Assembly (NCBI GenBank): GCA_003223025.1
Contig: QHXR01000013.1
Coordinates: 30,366-94,365, forward strand
Reading direction: 5' to 3'
DNA: 64,000 nt
Source of the DNA: Acidobacteriota bacterium
Lineage (GTDB): Bacteria > Acidobacteriota > Blastocatellia > Pyrinomonadales > Pyrinomonadaceae
A program made the translations under genes and the position numbers. The stretch's first letter is position 1. The number at the start of each line of letters is the position of its first letter. The notes beneath the pieces are model-generated. The model searched no databases, was not told the origin of the DNA, and worked only from the letters and a program-made list of their open reading frames with translations. This document shows positions 8,836 to 17,965 of the stretch, piece by piece.

Positions 8836-8984
8836 TATTGGGTCTTTGGTTTTTGGTCTTTGGTCTTCGCTTTCGGATTTGAAATTTGAAATTTGAAATG
8901 TGAAACCAAAAACCAAAAACCAAAAACCAAAAACCAAAAACCAAAAACCAAAAACCAAAAACCAAAAACCAAAAACCAAAAACC
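8836..8984. repeat. Heptamer tandem repeat between the DUF427 gene and mutS2
   Basis: 8903-8984 is about 11.7 perfect copies of the 7-mer CCAAAAA. 8836-8902 is a degenerate continuation with the same 7-bp period (GGTCTTT/GGTTTTT units, then GAAATTT units), partly the reverse complement of the perfect array. It fills nearly the whole 151-bp gap. The stop codon of the upstream DUF427 gene begins exactly at its edge. Confidence 0.95.
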
Positions 8985-9265
8985 TATTCGGTAACCTCAA
9001 CTCCTTTCCAAAACGCGACGTAGTCCTCGATCTCTTTCGCCTCCGGCTTAACTTCCGGGTAATACCACGCCGCATCCGGGTTCGTTTCACCGTTGACGAC
9101 GATGTCGTAATAGCTCGTCGTACCTTTCCAACCGCAGACCGTGTGCGTTTCGCTCGGCTGAAAAAACTCCGTGTTGATCGTGTCTCTGGGAAAATAGTGA
9201 TTTCCCTCGACTATCACTGTCTCGTCACTCTCGGCCAATGTTGCGTTATTCCAAATTGCTTTCAT
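8984..9265 (-). CDS. DUF427 domain protein
   Basis: 93 residues with the DUF427 pattern: ESDETVIVEGNHYFPRDTIN, the Cys-Gly-Trp-Lys core (HTVCGWKGTTSYYDI) and AAWYYPEVKPEAKEI near the end. The biochemical role of the family is not established. Its ATG overlaps the TGA of the upstream DCC-family gene by 4 bp (9262-9265), so the two are translationally coupled. Its TAG stop abuts the heptamer array. Confidence 0.9.
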   Translation of the reverse strand: MKAIWNNATLAESDETVIVEGNHYFPRDTINTEFFQPSETHTVCGWKGTTSYYDIVVNGETNPDAAWYYPEVKPEAKEIEDYVAFWKGVEVTE

Positions 9266-9687
9266 AAAAATCTTGCTCTTGCTTCAGGAGTCGGAAGCAT
9301 GCATTCGTCTTTTCGTCCAAAGAATCGATATCGATATTTCGCAAATACGCGATAAAAAAAGTCGCGTATCGATGCCGGCACGATAATAAATGCGTAACTC
9401 CACGACCAAAGTCCGGTGAGTCGTCGAGCAATCCTCAATGCCGCAGTCGAATGAGTATATGCCTCGCCGTCTTCGATCAATATCACCGAGTCGATCGGAG
9501 TCGATCCGTCGCCCGACTCACGGTTCGCGACTTTGGAATCGAGTTTGTATTCCGCCGCTAACTTCATTCCGGCCTCGGACTGCAGCGGAGCAAACTTAAA
9601 ATAGCAGTCGGGATCGTGCTCGATCACAAAATTTACCGACGCGTCGCAGAAGTTGCAGACACCATCGAACAACACGACTGCTCCCAT
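9262..9687 (-). CDS. DCC-family thiol-disulfide oxidoreductase (DUF393)
   Basis: 141 residues. The N terminus has the family hallmark DGVCNFCD with its CxxC pair, followed by the FAPLQSEAG strand/turn, an insert with acidic residues, and the conserved helical part STAALRIARRLTGLWSW and DFFYRVFAKYRYRFFGR. Thioredoxin-like redox activity is the usual prediction; substrates are not known. First gene of a minus-strand pair with the DUF427 gene, and possibly of a longer unit running into mutS2. Confidence 0.9.
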   Translation of the reverse strand: MGAVVLFDGVCNFCDASVNFVIEHDPDCYFKFAPLQSEAGMKLAAEYKLDSKVANRESGDGSTPIDSVILIEDGEAYTHSTAALRIARRLTGLWSWSYAFIIVPASIRDFFYRVFAKYRYRFFGRKDECMLPTPEARARFL

Positions 9688-9712
9688 GGTGTGATTTTAG
9701 CAAACCTTTGGA

Positions 9713-9780
9713 GCAATGGGACAGATGGGACAGACGGGACCAATGCCATAGGTCTCATATGTCCCATCTGTCCCATTGAT
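9713..9780. repeat. Inverted repeat GGGACAGATGGGACAG
   Basis: CAATGGGACAGATGGGAC (from 9714) is the reverse complement of the copy ending near 9778 (GTCCCATCTGTCCCATTG). It lies between the divergent DCC-family and amidohydrolase genes. Confidence 0.75.
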
Positions 9781-9860
9781 CCGACTCCCTTTCCTTTCCG
9801 AAACTTTTCAATTATTCTCTGCGTAAACCCGAATCCAAGGTTTCCACTCGCGATTTACTT

Positions 9861-11495
9861 ATGAAATTCAAGATCGTTTTATTAGCTGTCGCGGCGACAG
9901 GTCTGTTCGCAGCACACGCCGGCGCTCAATCGTTCGCGATCACGAACGCCAAGATCGTTACCGTCTCCGGACCGACGATCGAGAGCGGAACGGTCGTCGT
10001 TCGCGACGGACTCATCGCTGCTGTTGGCGCGGACGCGAAGGCTCCCGCAGATGCGCAGATTTTCGATGGCACCGGAATGACGGTTTATCCAGGATTCGTC
10101 GACGCTCTGACAAATGTCGGGATCCAGCCGCGCACTGCTGCCGCAGCTCCACCTGGAGTTGTGGCGACCCAGCTAACGCCGCAAGCAAACTCGAACTATC
10201 CGGTGGGATTGCGACCCGAAGTCATCGCGATCGATGAACTGCGCGGAGGCGATGCGCAGTTTGAAACGGTGCGGAATGCGGGATTCACTACGGTCGTGAC
10301 GGTTGGACGCCTGGGGATCTTCAACGGACGTTCGGCGATCATCAATCTCGCCGGCGAAAATGTTTCCGGAATGATCGTGAAATCACCGTTCGCCGAACAC
10401 ATCTCATTCACAACGGTCGGAGGCGGCGTTTATCCCGGATCGTTGCTCGGAACTTTCTCGGCGCTTCGGCAGATGTTCCTGGACGCGCAGCGTCTGCAGG
10501 AGATTCAGAAGATGTATGCGGCGAATCCGCGCGGAATGAAACGGCCCGACGCCGATGCGTCGCTCGAAGCTCTGTTTCCCGTCATCAATCGCGAAGTGCC
10601 GATCGTGTTCAATGCGAATCGAGAGATCGAGATCGTCCGTGCACTCGATTTTGCGAAAGAGTTCAACCTCAAAGCGATGATCGGCGGCGGTCAGGAAGCA
10701 TGGAAAGTTGCGGATCGATTAAAAGCCCAGGACGTGCCCGTTCTGCTCTCGCTCAATTTTCCGAAGCGTACGACCGCCGCGTCGCCGGACGCCGATCAGG
10801 AGACGATGGACATTCTTCGCTTTCGAGCGGAAACTCCCAAGACCGCTGCGAAGCTTCAGCAAGCCGGTGTGAAGTTCGCATTTCAATCCGGCGGAGCGAC
10901 AACACTATTAGACTTTTTTACGAATGCCGGTAAGGCAGTCGAAAATGGTTTGTCGCGCGATGCCGCGATTCGGTCGATGACGCTTGGCTCGGCAGAGATC
11001 CTAGGAATCAGCGATCGACTCGGTTCAATCGACACCGGAAAGATCGCGAATCTTGCGGTCGTGAAGGGCGATGTTTTTAGCAAGGATCGATTTGTCTCGA
11101 GTACCTTTGTCGACGGCAAACCGTTCGAGCAAAAACTGGTCACTCCGAGTACGGCCGCGGGACGACCTCCGACCACTACGTCGCCCGGAGCCATTGCGAG
11201 AGTTGGCGGAAATTATTCGATCACGATCGAAGTTCCGGGACAGCAGTTGACCGGTACGATGGCGCTTACACAGCAGGCAGGAGTGATCACCGGATCGCTG
11301 CAGACTCAACTCGGGACTTCGCCGATAAAGGATGGGAAAGTTACCGCCGACGGATTTAGTTTTGCCGCGACGGTCGAGTTCGGCGGAACGCAGGTGGAGA
11401 TGCATGTGAAGGGAACGGTGGCGGGAAATCAAGTCAGCGGCACGATGGATTCGCCACAGGGAACTGTTTCGTTTACGGGAAAGAGGAATCCATGA
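9861..11495 (+). CDS. Exported amidohydrolase-fold protein lacking the HxH metal motif
   Basis: 544 residues with a signal peptide ([20 protein letters not shown]). The amidohydrolase composite beta-sandwich is clear ([20 protein letters not shown] ... [13 protein letters not shown]), as is the C-terminal [20 protein letters not shown] segment. Where active members have DxHxH after PGFID, this protein has DALTNVG, so the first two metal ligands are absent. A C-terminal beta-rich domain of about 100 residues (from about 445, [20 protein letters not shown]) is added. First of three related plus-strand genes. It may be a non-catalytic partner or use another chemistry. Confidence 0.85.
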   Translation: MKFKIVLLAVAATGLFAAHAGAQSFAITNAKIVTVSGPTIESGTVVVRDGLIAAVGADAKAPADAQIFDGTGMTVYPGFVDALTNVGIQPRTAAAAPPGVVATQLTPQANSNYPVGLRPEVIAIDELRGGDAQFETVRNAGFTTVVTVGRLGIFNGRSAIINLAGENVSGMIVKSPFAEHISFTTVGGGVYPGSLLGTFSALRQMFLDAQRLQEIQKMYAANPRGMKRPDADASLEALFPVINREVPIVFNANREIEIVRALDFAKEFNLKAMIGGGQEAWKVADRLKAQDVPVLLSLNFPKRTTAASPDADQETMDILRFRAETPKTAAKLQQAGVKFAFQSGGATTLLDFFTNAGKAVENGLSRDAAIRSMTLGSAEILGISDRLGSIDTGKIANLAVVKGDVFSKDRFVSSTFVDGKPFEQKLVTPSTAAGRPPTTTSPGAIARVGGNYSITIEVPGQQLTGTMALTQQAGVITGSLQTQLGTSPIKDGKVTADGFSFAATVEFGGTQVEMHVKGTVAGNQVSGTMDSPQGTVSFTGKRNP

Positions 11496-11512
11496 TTACC
11501 AAAGCAGTCGAC

Positions 11513-11651
11513 AAGGGACTGGACCGCAGGCAACCTGCCAGCCTGACATCGCCGCTTCGGCCGATGTCAGCCTCCGTCTTGTCGCATCATCATCGTTTCA
11601 CGCCATCGGAAGCCTAGGCGTGGCAGGCAGGCTGCCTGCGGTCCAGTCGAT
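11513..11651. repeat. Nested palindromic repeat
   Basis: Outer arms ACTGGACCGCAGGCA... (11518-11544) and ...TGCCTGCGGTCCAGT (11617-11649) are complementary. An inner hairpin TGACATCG/CGATGTCA lies at 11544-11570. It fills the gap between the first two amidohydrolase genes and could form a large cruciform or an RNA hairpin. Confidence 0.8.
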
Positions 11652-11686
11652 ACGCCATCTGTTCGGATGCTGACGTTTAAATTGTT

Positions 11687-13069
11687 ATGAAAACACTGAC
11701 AAGCATATTCATTGTTTTGCTGTTGGGTCTTGCCACGCTTGCGCAAACTCGCAACGAAGTTCTGATCAAAAATGCGACCGTGCTGACGGCGATCCACGGA
11801 ACACTTGAGAACACCGACATCCTCATCCGTGACGGCAAGATCGCAAAGATCGGAAAGAATCTCGCCGCCGGCGGTAGCGCGAAAATTATCGACGCGACCG
11901 GTAAGTTCATTTCGCCGGGTATCATCGATTGCCACTCGCACACGATGATGGATGCCATCAACGAGGGTTCGTTGTCGGTGACGTCGATGACCCGCATTCG
12001 CGACGTTTTGAATCCGACTGATATCGCGATCTATCGAGCACTCGCTGGGGGCGTAACTACGGCGAATCTTCTGCACGGGTCGGCGAACGCGATCGGCGGC
12101 CAGAACTCGACGGTGAAGTTTAAGTTCGGGCATCCGATCGAGGACTTCATGATTCCCGACGCACCGCCCGGGATCAAATTCGCGATGGGTGAAAATCCCA
12201 AACGCTCGAGCCAAACGTTTCAGCCCGGTCAGACGCCGCGATATCCGCGGACTCGCATGGGAACTCTTGAGGTGATGCGAGACGCGTTCGTCCGCGCACG
12301 TGATTACAAACAGGCTTGGGATGACTACAAAGCAAAGAAAACGAAAGTTCCGCCTCGACGCGATATCGAGCTCGAGCCGATCGTCGAGATCCTCGAAGGC
12401 AAGCGCCTTGTTCACGCTCACGGATATCGTTCGGATGAACATTTGAATTTGATGCTGCTGGCCGATGAGTTCGGATTCAAAGTCGCGACCCTTCAGCACG
12501 GTTTGGAGGCTTACAAGATCGCACCGGAGATCGCACGGCGCGGCACCGGTGTTTCGATCTTCGCCGACAGTTGGAGCTACAAACTCGAGGCCTACGATTC
12601 GATCCCGTACAACGCATACATTCTTTGGAAGAATGGCGTTGTCGTTTCAATCAACTCGGATTCGGACGAACGTATGCGTCGGCTGAATCTCGACGCGGCG
12701 AAAATGATGAAGTACGGCGGCGTCCCCGAAGAAGAAGCCCTGAAGATGGTTACGCTCAATCCGGCGAAACAACTCGGGATCGACAAACGGACCGGCTCGA
12801 TCGAAGTAGGAAAGGATGCCGACATCGTTATTTGGAGCGCACACCCGTTCAGTGTCTACTCGCATGCCGACATGACATTGATCGAAGGCGACGTCTATTT
12901 CGATCGTTCGAACGACATTCAAAAGCGTCCGGAGATCGCGAAGGAGCGTGAAGCTCTCGAGAAGATGGATATCAATAAAGCTCCCGCCAGCGGAGCGACG
13001 AGTCCGCGAATTCCCTCGGAGAAGAGAACGGAAGAAAGAGACGAAGCTGAGTACGGAGATAACCGATGA
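11687..13069 (+). CDS. Exported amidohydrolase with intact metal site
   Basis: 460 residues with a signal peptide (MKTLTSIFIVLLLGLATLAQ). Metal-dependent hydrolase of the amidohydrolase superfamily (imidazolonepropionase/dihydroorotase-like). Present are PGIIDCHSH (HxH), HAHGYR and LQHGLE (further His ligands) and SINSDSDE (the distal Asp). The C-terminal strand segment is LGIDKRTGSIEVGKDADIVI. The tail after about 430 is charged and looks unstructured. Its TGA overlaps the ATG of the next gene by 4 bp (13066-13069). Substrate cannot be told from sequence. Confidence 0.92.
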   Translation: MKTLTSIFIVLLLGLATLAQTRNEVLIKNATVLTAIHGTLENTDILIRDGKIAKIGKNLAAGGSAKIIDATGKFISPGIIDCHSHTMMDAINEGSLSVTSMTRIRDVLNPTDIAIYRALAGGVTTANLLHGSANAIGGQNSTVKFKFGHPIEDFMIPDAPPGIKFAMGENPKRSSQTFQPGQTPRYPRTRMGTLEVMRDAFVRARDYKQAWDDYKAKKTKVPPRRDIELEPIVEILEGKRLVHAHGYRSDEHLNLMLLADEFGFKVATLQHGLEAYKIAPEIARRGTGVSIFADSWSYKLEAYDSIPYNAYILWKNGVVVSINSDSDERMRRLNLDAAKMMKYGGVPEEEALKMVTLNPAKQLGIDKRTGSIEVGKDADIVIWSAHPFSVYSHADMTLIEGDVYFDRSNDIQKRPEIAKEREALEKMDINKAPASGATSPRIPSEKRTEERDEAEYGDNR

Positions 13070-14487
13070 GGAATAGGATTTTTACCGCAGAGACGCGGAG
13101 ACGCGGAGTGTTTTTGAACAAGAATCGAGTACGGCTTGTTGCGTTTTTCTTCTCGGCGTCTCTGTGTCTCGGCGGTTTGTTTTCCGCCGCCGCTCAGAGC
13201 GACGGCTCGCAGCAGAACAAGACCGGACGCGCTGGAACATTTGCGATCGTTAATGCTCGCGTCGTTACCGTTTCTGGTGCGGTTATCGAGAATGGGACGG
13301 TCGTTATTCAGGATGGCAAGATCGTCGCGGTCGGAGCATCCGTGAATATTCCTTCGAATGCCGAGAAGATCGATGGGAAAGGCCTGTCGGTTTATCCGGG
13401 GATGATCGATGCCGGAACAAATCTCGGACTCGCTGAGATCGGACAAGGTGCGAACGCTACCATGGACGTTGCCGAGACAGGAACGCAGAACGCGAATGCG
13501 AAAGCGATTCTCGCCGTCAATCCGCATTCGTCACACGTGAACGTTACCCGAGTGAATGGGATCACGACTGTTCAGACGTATCCCTCGGGTGGCTTGATCG
13601 CCGGACAAAGCGCGGTGATAAATCTAAACGGATCGACGCAGGCTGAAATGGCAGTTGTGTCCGCCGAAGGCCTGGTGATCAACTTTCCTCGAATCGCGAC
13701 GTTCGGTGGATTCAATCCGGGTGTCGGTCCGCAGGTGATCGAATTCAACGATGCAGTTAAGCGTCGTGACACGCAGATCGACGAGCTGAAGAAAACTTTT
13801 AAGAGCGCCGAAAATTACGGCCGGGCAAAAGATGCGTACGCGAAAGATAAATCTCTTCCGTATCCCGCAACCGATCTTCGACTCGAAGCTCTTGTTCCTT
13901 ATGTCCGCGGTCAACGGCCGATCATCTTCACCGTAGAGCGCGAGCGCGACATTCGTGCCGTCGCTCGATTTGTTGCGGATATGAAGGTGAAGGGAATCAT
14001 CGTCGGCGGACAGGAAGCGTGGAAGGCCGCCGATGAGTTGAAGAAAAATAACATCGCCGTGATCTACACGAACATTTATAACCTGCCGGTTCGTGACGAT
14101 GACTCGTACGATTATCTTTACGAGGCTCCTTCAAAATTACAGCAGGCGGGAGTTCGATTTGCGATCAGCACGGGCGATGGCGGAGCCGAGGTTCGCGATC
14201 TTCCGTATCAGGCCGGGATCGCCGGTGCGTTCGGATTGTCGAAAGAAGACGCGTTGAAGTCCGTAACGCTTTATCCGGCGCAGATTCTGGGAGTCGATGA
14301 TCGGCTTGGTTCGATCGAGGTCGGGAAGATGGCGAACATCGTTGTGACCGACGGGGATCTTCTCGAACCGCGGACGAACATAAAATATCTTTTCATCGGC
14401 GGACGATTGCTTGCGCTGACGAGCCGGCATACCGAATTGTTCGACAGTTTTAAGGACAGGAAAGAAAGTAATCAGCCTCTGCCCTAG
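13066..14487 (+). CDS. Exported amidohydrolase-fold protein lacking HxH; signal peptide overlaps a repeat
   Basis: 473 residues, paralogous to the gene at 9861 (FAIVNARVVTVSGAVIENGT; VYPGMIDAGTNLGLAEIGQG; GVDDRLGSIEVGKMANIVV). DAGTNLG replaces the usual DxHxH, so canonical metal binding is unlikely. It overlaps the intact amidohydrolase gene by 4 bp. The first about 45 residues contain a palindromic repeat (13082-13176): one arm gives FTAETRRRG and the other the hydrophobic core FSASLCLGG of the signal peptide. The start at 13066 is supported by the overlap; no other ATG precedes a usable signal sequence. Confidence 0.85.
   Translation: MRNRIFTAETRRRGVFLNKNRVRLVAFFFSASLCLGGLFSAAAQSDGSQQNKTGRAGTFAIVNARVVTVSGAVIENGTVVIQDGKIVAVGASVNIPSNAEKIDGKGLSVYPGMIDAGTNLGLAEIGQGANATMDVAETGTQNANAKAILAVNPHSSHVNVTRVNGITTVQTYPSGGLIAGQSAVINLNGSTQAEMAVVSAEGLVINFPRIATFGGFNPGVGPQVIEFNDAVKRRDTQIDELKKTFKSAENYGRAKDAYAKDKSLPYPATDLRLEALVPYVRGQRPIIFTVERERDIRAVARFVADMKVKGIIVGGQEAWKAADELKKNNIAVIYTNIYNLPVRDDDSYDYLYEAPSKLQQAGVRFAISTGDGGAEVRDLPYQAGIAGAFGLSKEDALKSVTLYPAQILGVDDRLGSIEVGKMANIVVTDGDLLEPRTNIKYLFIGGRLLALTSRHTELFDSFKDRKESNQPLP
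13082..13176. repeat. Inverted repeat inside the 5' end of a coding sequence
   Basis: Left arm ACCGCAGAGACGCGGAGACG (from 13084) pairs with the right arm at 13152-13176, CTCGGCGTCTCTGTGTCTCG followed by GCGGT. Both arms and the spacer are translated as the N terminus of the third amidohydrolase-fold protein. Confidence 0.85.
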
Positions 14488-14520
14488 CAAGTAGCCGAGG
14501 ACTTCACTTTTTAGCAAAAC

Positions 14521-14551
14521 AAAAGGTCGCCCCGTGGCGACTTTTTATTTT
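14521..14551 (+). terminator. Terminator of the amidohydrolase cluster
   Basis: GGTCGCC-CCGT-GGCGAC hairpin with AAAA before and a T-rich run after, 34 bp past the stop codon at 14487. Confidence 0.85.
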
Positions 14552-14745
14552 GTCGCTACTTGCTTCCGCTCAGCAGAATCCAAAGCTCATCTCCACCGGT
14601 TCAACAATCCGGCCATGGCTATTCAAAAACATTTGCGAAGCCGTTGGACGGTGATATTATTTTCGGCACCAAACGCGGTGATCCTCCCGAATTAAACAAA
14701 ATCTTTGTTTTATTACGTCTTTCTAGAAAAGTGAGGTAAAACTTA

Positions 14746-16365
14746 ATGTCAAAAATCCCCCGAAAGTCGAAGCTTGTCAAAGCTAAGTTACTGATAGTTC
14801 TCATGTTTCTCACCGGAATCGTATATTGGCTCGGCCCGACCGCCTACGCTCAACTGATCGATCGAACAAAGAATCCCAACGCGATCAACGCCGGTATCGC
14901 GAAGTCTTTTACGCAAGAAACCGGTGTCGGCCGTGGCGACATGCTCACGCCGGATTCGTCGATGTTTATCATCAAACGCGATCCGTTTCGGGCCATCCGT
15001 CGCGGGCGTCAGCTTTTTCAACGCAAGTTTTTGCGGACTCAGGGAGCCGGACCTATCGCCGACGACTTGATCCTCGGCGGTAACATCGAGACGAGCTTGA
15101 AGATCGGCGCCGGCCTTTCCGACAGTTGTGCCAGTTGCCACGGACGACCTCGAGGTGCGGCCGGATTCGGCGGCGATGTAGTGACGCGTCCCGAAAGCCG
15201 CGATGCACCGCATCTCTTCGGACTAGGTCTTAAGGAGATGTTGGCGGACGAGATAACAACCGAACTGCGTTCGCTGCGCGCCGATGCTGCGACGAAAGCT
15301 CAGCAGACAAATATCAACGTAACCCGCGACCTCAAGAGCAAGGGTATCGATTACGGAAAGATCACGGCACGCCCGAATGGAACGTTCGACACGTCGCAGA
15401 TTCGAGGCGTCGACACCGATCTGCGCGTCAGGCCGTTCTTTGCACATGGCGGAACGATCTCGATCCGTGAATTCGTTGTTGGAGCCCTGAACGACGAGAT
15501 GGGACTTCAGGCCGTCGATCCCGATCTCACGCTCGCTCACGGCGGCGGACGCGTTGAAACTCCGGCGGGAATGATCCTCGATGGCAGCCTCGACCAGATC
15601 AGCGGACCGCTTGCTCTTTCACCGGCGCAGGACGAAGACGGTGACGGCGTCGCTAACGAAATTCCGTCGAGCATCGTCGATTTCATGGAGTTCTATCTTC
15701 TGAATTATTTCAAAGCCGGGACATACCAACAGACGAACGGTACGAGAAAGGGCTTGGATAATTTCAAGGAAGTTGGTTGCGCGCAGTGTCATGTGCCGGA
15801 TCTAAAAATAGATCACGACCGCCGCGTCGCAGATGTTGAGACGATCTACGATCCGGAGCGCGGAAACTTCAACGGCCTTTTTGCGACGGCAGCTCCATTG
15901 TTCGGGCCGGTGTCGGATAGCAGCGGATATCCGGCATGGAAGCGACCGAACGGTTCGGGCTTCAACGTGAAAAATATATTCACCGACTTCAAACGACACG
16001 ATCTCGGGACAAACTTTTACGAGAGGAATTACGACGGATCGTACCAGACGGTGTTTCTGACGACGCCGCTTTGGGGCGTTGGATCGACGGGTCCATACGG
16101 GCATGATGGCCGCAGCATGAATTTGCGTGACGTCATTCTTCGTCATGGCGGCGAAGCTCAATCGGCTCGAGACAGGTTTGCAAATCTGAATGCGAACAAA
16201 CAGCAAGAGATAATCGAGTTTCTCAGTTCTCTGATCTTGTTCCCGCCCGACGACACGGCATCAAATCTCGATCCGGGTGATCGAAATGCGGTCGGCTTTC
16301 CGCAGCATGGGCAGGGAAGTATCAAACTCGGAGTACTGTTCAATAATCCGAACGACCCGGAATAA
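14746..16365 (+). CDS. Exported di-haem oxidoreductase (DUF1111 family)
   Basis: 539 residues, related to di-haem cytochrome c peroxidase-like thiol oxidoreductases. The N terminus is a signal peptide or membrane anchor (LLIVLMFLTGIVYWLGPTAY). Two c-type haem sites are visible: C128-A-S-C131-H132 in SDSCASCHGRPRG and C345-A-Q-C348-H349 in VGCAQCHVPDL. Other family marks are APHLFGLGLKEML, the C-terminal TTPLWGVGSTGPYGHDGR and LRDVILRHGGEA. Probably periplasmic electron transfer; the substrate is unknown. A Shine-Dalgarno-like GTGAGG precedes the ATG. Flanked by terminators, hence likely monocistronic. Confidence 0.92.
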   Translation: MSKIPRKSKLVKAKLLIVLMFLTGIVYWLGPTAYAQLIDRTKNPNAINAGIAKSFTQETGVGRGDMLTPDSSMFIIKRDPFRAIRRGRQLFQRKFLRTQGAGPIADDLILGGNIETSLKIGAGLSDSCASCHGRPRGAAGFGGDVVTRPESRDAPHLFGLGLKEMLADEITTELRSLRADAATKAQQTNINVTRDLKSKGIDYGKITARPNGTFDTSQIRGVDTDLRVRPFFAHGGTISIREFVVGALNDEMGLQAVDPDLTLAHGGGRVETPAGMILDGSLDQISGPLALSPAQDEDGDGVANEIPSSIVDFMEFYLLNYFKAGTYQQTNGTRKGLDNFKEVGCAQCHVPDLKIDHDRRVADVETIYDPERGNFNGLFATAAPLFGPVSDSSGYPAWKRPNGSGFNVKNIFTDFKRHDLGTNFYERNYDGSYQTVFLTTPLWGVGSTGPYGHDGRSMNLRDVILRHGGEAQSARDRFANLNANKQQEIIEFLSSLILFPPDDTASNLDPGDRNAVGFPQHGQGSIKLGVLFNNPNDPE

Positions 16366-16390
16366 GTGGCGGAGTTTAGTTTCTTTTTGG

Positions 16391-16424
16391 AACGGCGGTC
16401 GTTTATGCGGCCGCCGCTTTTTTT
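16391..16424. terminator. Terminator between the di-haem gene and msrB
   Basis: CGGCGGTCG-TTTATG-CGGCCGCCG imperfect GC-rich hairpin followed by seven T. It ends at the msrB stop codon and could serve the plus-strand gene. Confidence 0.75.
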
Positions 16425-16887
16425 ACACCTTCTGAGGAATGTCTTCGCCCTCGCCAAAAAATTCTAACGACGCGGAGTTCAGGCAGTATCGCTGCCCGGT
16501 CGGAGGCGGGCCGTCTGGGAACACATGTCCCTGATGACTGCCGCATCGTGCGCAGCGGATCTCGATACGGCGCATTCCATAACTGTCGTCCGCGATCTCA
16601 GCCAAGTGATCTTTGTCGAACGGCGTGTAGAACGATGGCCATCCGGTTCCGGAATCAAACTTATGCTTCGACGAGAACAACGGCAGGCCGCATAGCCGGC
16701 ATGCATAAGTTCCGTCAAGTTTATTGTCGAGCAGCGTTCCGCAGAACGGAGCTTCGGTGCCATGACCCAAGAGGACTCGATATTCCTCTTCGTTCAGATC
16801 CTGCGCCAATCGGTCGCGAGTTTCGTCCGAGATCGGAGTGATGTCATAACCACTCTCCGACATTTGTTTTTGCGTCTGAGTCTGCAT
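16423..16887 (-). CDS. msrB: Peptide-methionine (R)-S-oxide reductase MsrB
   Basis: Reduces methionine-R-sulfoxide in oxidised proteins. The 154-residue protein has two zinc CxxC pairs (CRLC and CARC), the GTGWPSFY motif, RCGSHQGHVFPDGPPPTGQR, and the catalytic Cys in RYCLNSASL. No signal peptide is seen, so it is cytosolic. Third gene after lpxD and the antiporter, with a 22-bp gap, so possibly in one transcript. Confidence 0.96.
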   Translation of the reverse strand: MQTQTQKQMSESGYDITPISDETRDRLAQDLNEEEYRVLLGHGTEAPFCGTLLDNKLDGTYACRLCGLPLFSSKHKFDSGTGWPSFYTPFDKDHLAEIADDSYGMRRIEIRCARCGSHQGHVFPDGPPPTGQRYCLNSASLEFFGEGEDIPQKV

Positions 16888-16909
16888 AAGCCTTATCGTC
16901 TCCTATCCT

Positions 16910-17965
16910 TTATCCCCACCAAAATGCTGCCGCGATGATGCAATACAATCCTATCAAAGCCAGCCCCTCGACCCATATCGACTCGCCGTCGAATACGATG
17001 AACGCCGATACGATCGCCGCGAGTAGAAGCGAAACCACGAGGATCGGGGAAAGCACGAACGTCAGGATCGACCCACCGAGAAAGAACGAAAGCAGAAGCA
17101 GGATCGGAAATAGTCCGAGCGCGATCTGCAGTGAGCTGTTAAGGATTATGCTTACGGCGTAATCCATCTGATTTCGCCACGCGAGTTGAACCCCGATCAA
17201 GTTCTCGATCGCATTACCGGCGATCGCCACGATAACAAGTCCGGCGAAACTTTCGGAAATTCCGAGAGACGCCATCGCGGGCGTTAGAGCTTCGACGAAC
17301 CAGTCGGACACGGCAGCCGCCCCGGCCGCTGCGCCGGCAAGTACGCCGATCGTGAGACCTAAGGACCACTCGGCGTGACCGATATCCGCTTCCTGATTAG
17401 AAAGCGCCGGATCTCCTCTTACCGAAAAATAAATACTCGACGCATAAAGCACAAGCAGCACGATCGCGACAAATATATCGAGATTGTTGATGTGCGGCTC
17501 GCCGGGCGTATGAAGCGTCGTCGTAAGCGTCGGCAGGATCAGAGCCGAAACCGCGAGCAGCATCAGAGTAGCGATCATCCGCGGCGGTCCGGTCTTGAAT
17601 TTCTGTGTTCCGTTCTTCAGACCTCCACAGAAAAGTGCTAATCCGAAGACGAGTAGAGAATTCCCGAGGATCGAACCGACGAGAGCGGTTTGCACGACGT
17701 GAGCGAGGCCGGCCCGGAGAGCGAAGATAGAGACGAAGAGCTCCGGAAGGCTCGCCAGGCTGGATTGTAAAATTCCCGTCGCACCGGGGCCGAGACGGCT
17801 GCCGAGCTGCTCCGTTCCATCACCGACGATGATGGCTATCAGTGCGAGCGCGACGCCGGCCACCGAGAAAGTGATAACCGCATTAGCTCCGGTGAAGTGC
17901 AGAGCTCCCGCGGCGATGACCGCCATCAGACAAAGAATAATAATGATCTTCTCGTTCCGCTTCAC
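16910..17965 (-). CDS. Cation/proton antiporter of the CaCA (CAX-type) family
   Basis: 351 residues with about ten hydrophobic segments. The two inverted alpha-repeats of the Ca2+/cation antiporter superfamily are recognisable: GATGILQSSLASLPELFVS with GSILGNSLLVFGLALF, and GLVIVAIAGNAIENLIGV with SIILNSSLQIALGLFP. CAX members exchange Ca2+ or Na+ for protons across the inner membrane. The start overlaps the lpxD stop by 4 bp (17962-17965), suggesting translational coupling. Ion specificity is not predictable here. Confidence 0.9.
   Translation of the reverse strand: MKRNEKIIIILCLMAVIAAGALHFTGANAVITFSVAGVALALIAIIVGDGTEQLGSRLGPGATGILQSSLASLPELFVSIFALRAGLAHVVQTALVGSILGNSLLVFGLALFCGGLKNGTQKFKTGPPRMIATLMLLAVSALILPTLTTTLHTPGEPHINNLDIFVAIVLLVLYASSIYFSVRGDPALSNQEADIGHAEWSLGLTIGVLAGAAAGAAAVSDWFVEALTPAMASLGISESFAGLVIVAIAGNAIENLIGVQLAWRNQMDYAVSIILNSSLQIALGLFPILLLLSFFLGGSILTFVLSPILVVSLLLAAIVSAFIVFDGESIWVEGLALIGLYCIIAAAFWWG

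Noticed and set aside
8903..8984. Telomere-like G-rich repeat
   Set aside because: GGTTTTT units look telomeric, but the array is internal between genes on a bacterial chromosome.
8832..9090. Longer mutS2 start reading through FLVFGFW repeats
   Set aside because: The extra N-terminal residues come only from the 7-bp array and adjoining sequence; the family N terminus begins at the ATG at 8832.
8900..9355. Plus-strand frame beginning KPKTKNQKPKTKNQ
   Set aside because: Stop-free only because a 7-bp repeat has no stop codon; the rest is antisense to the DUF427 and DCC genes.
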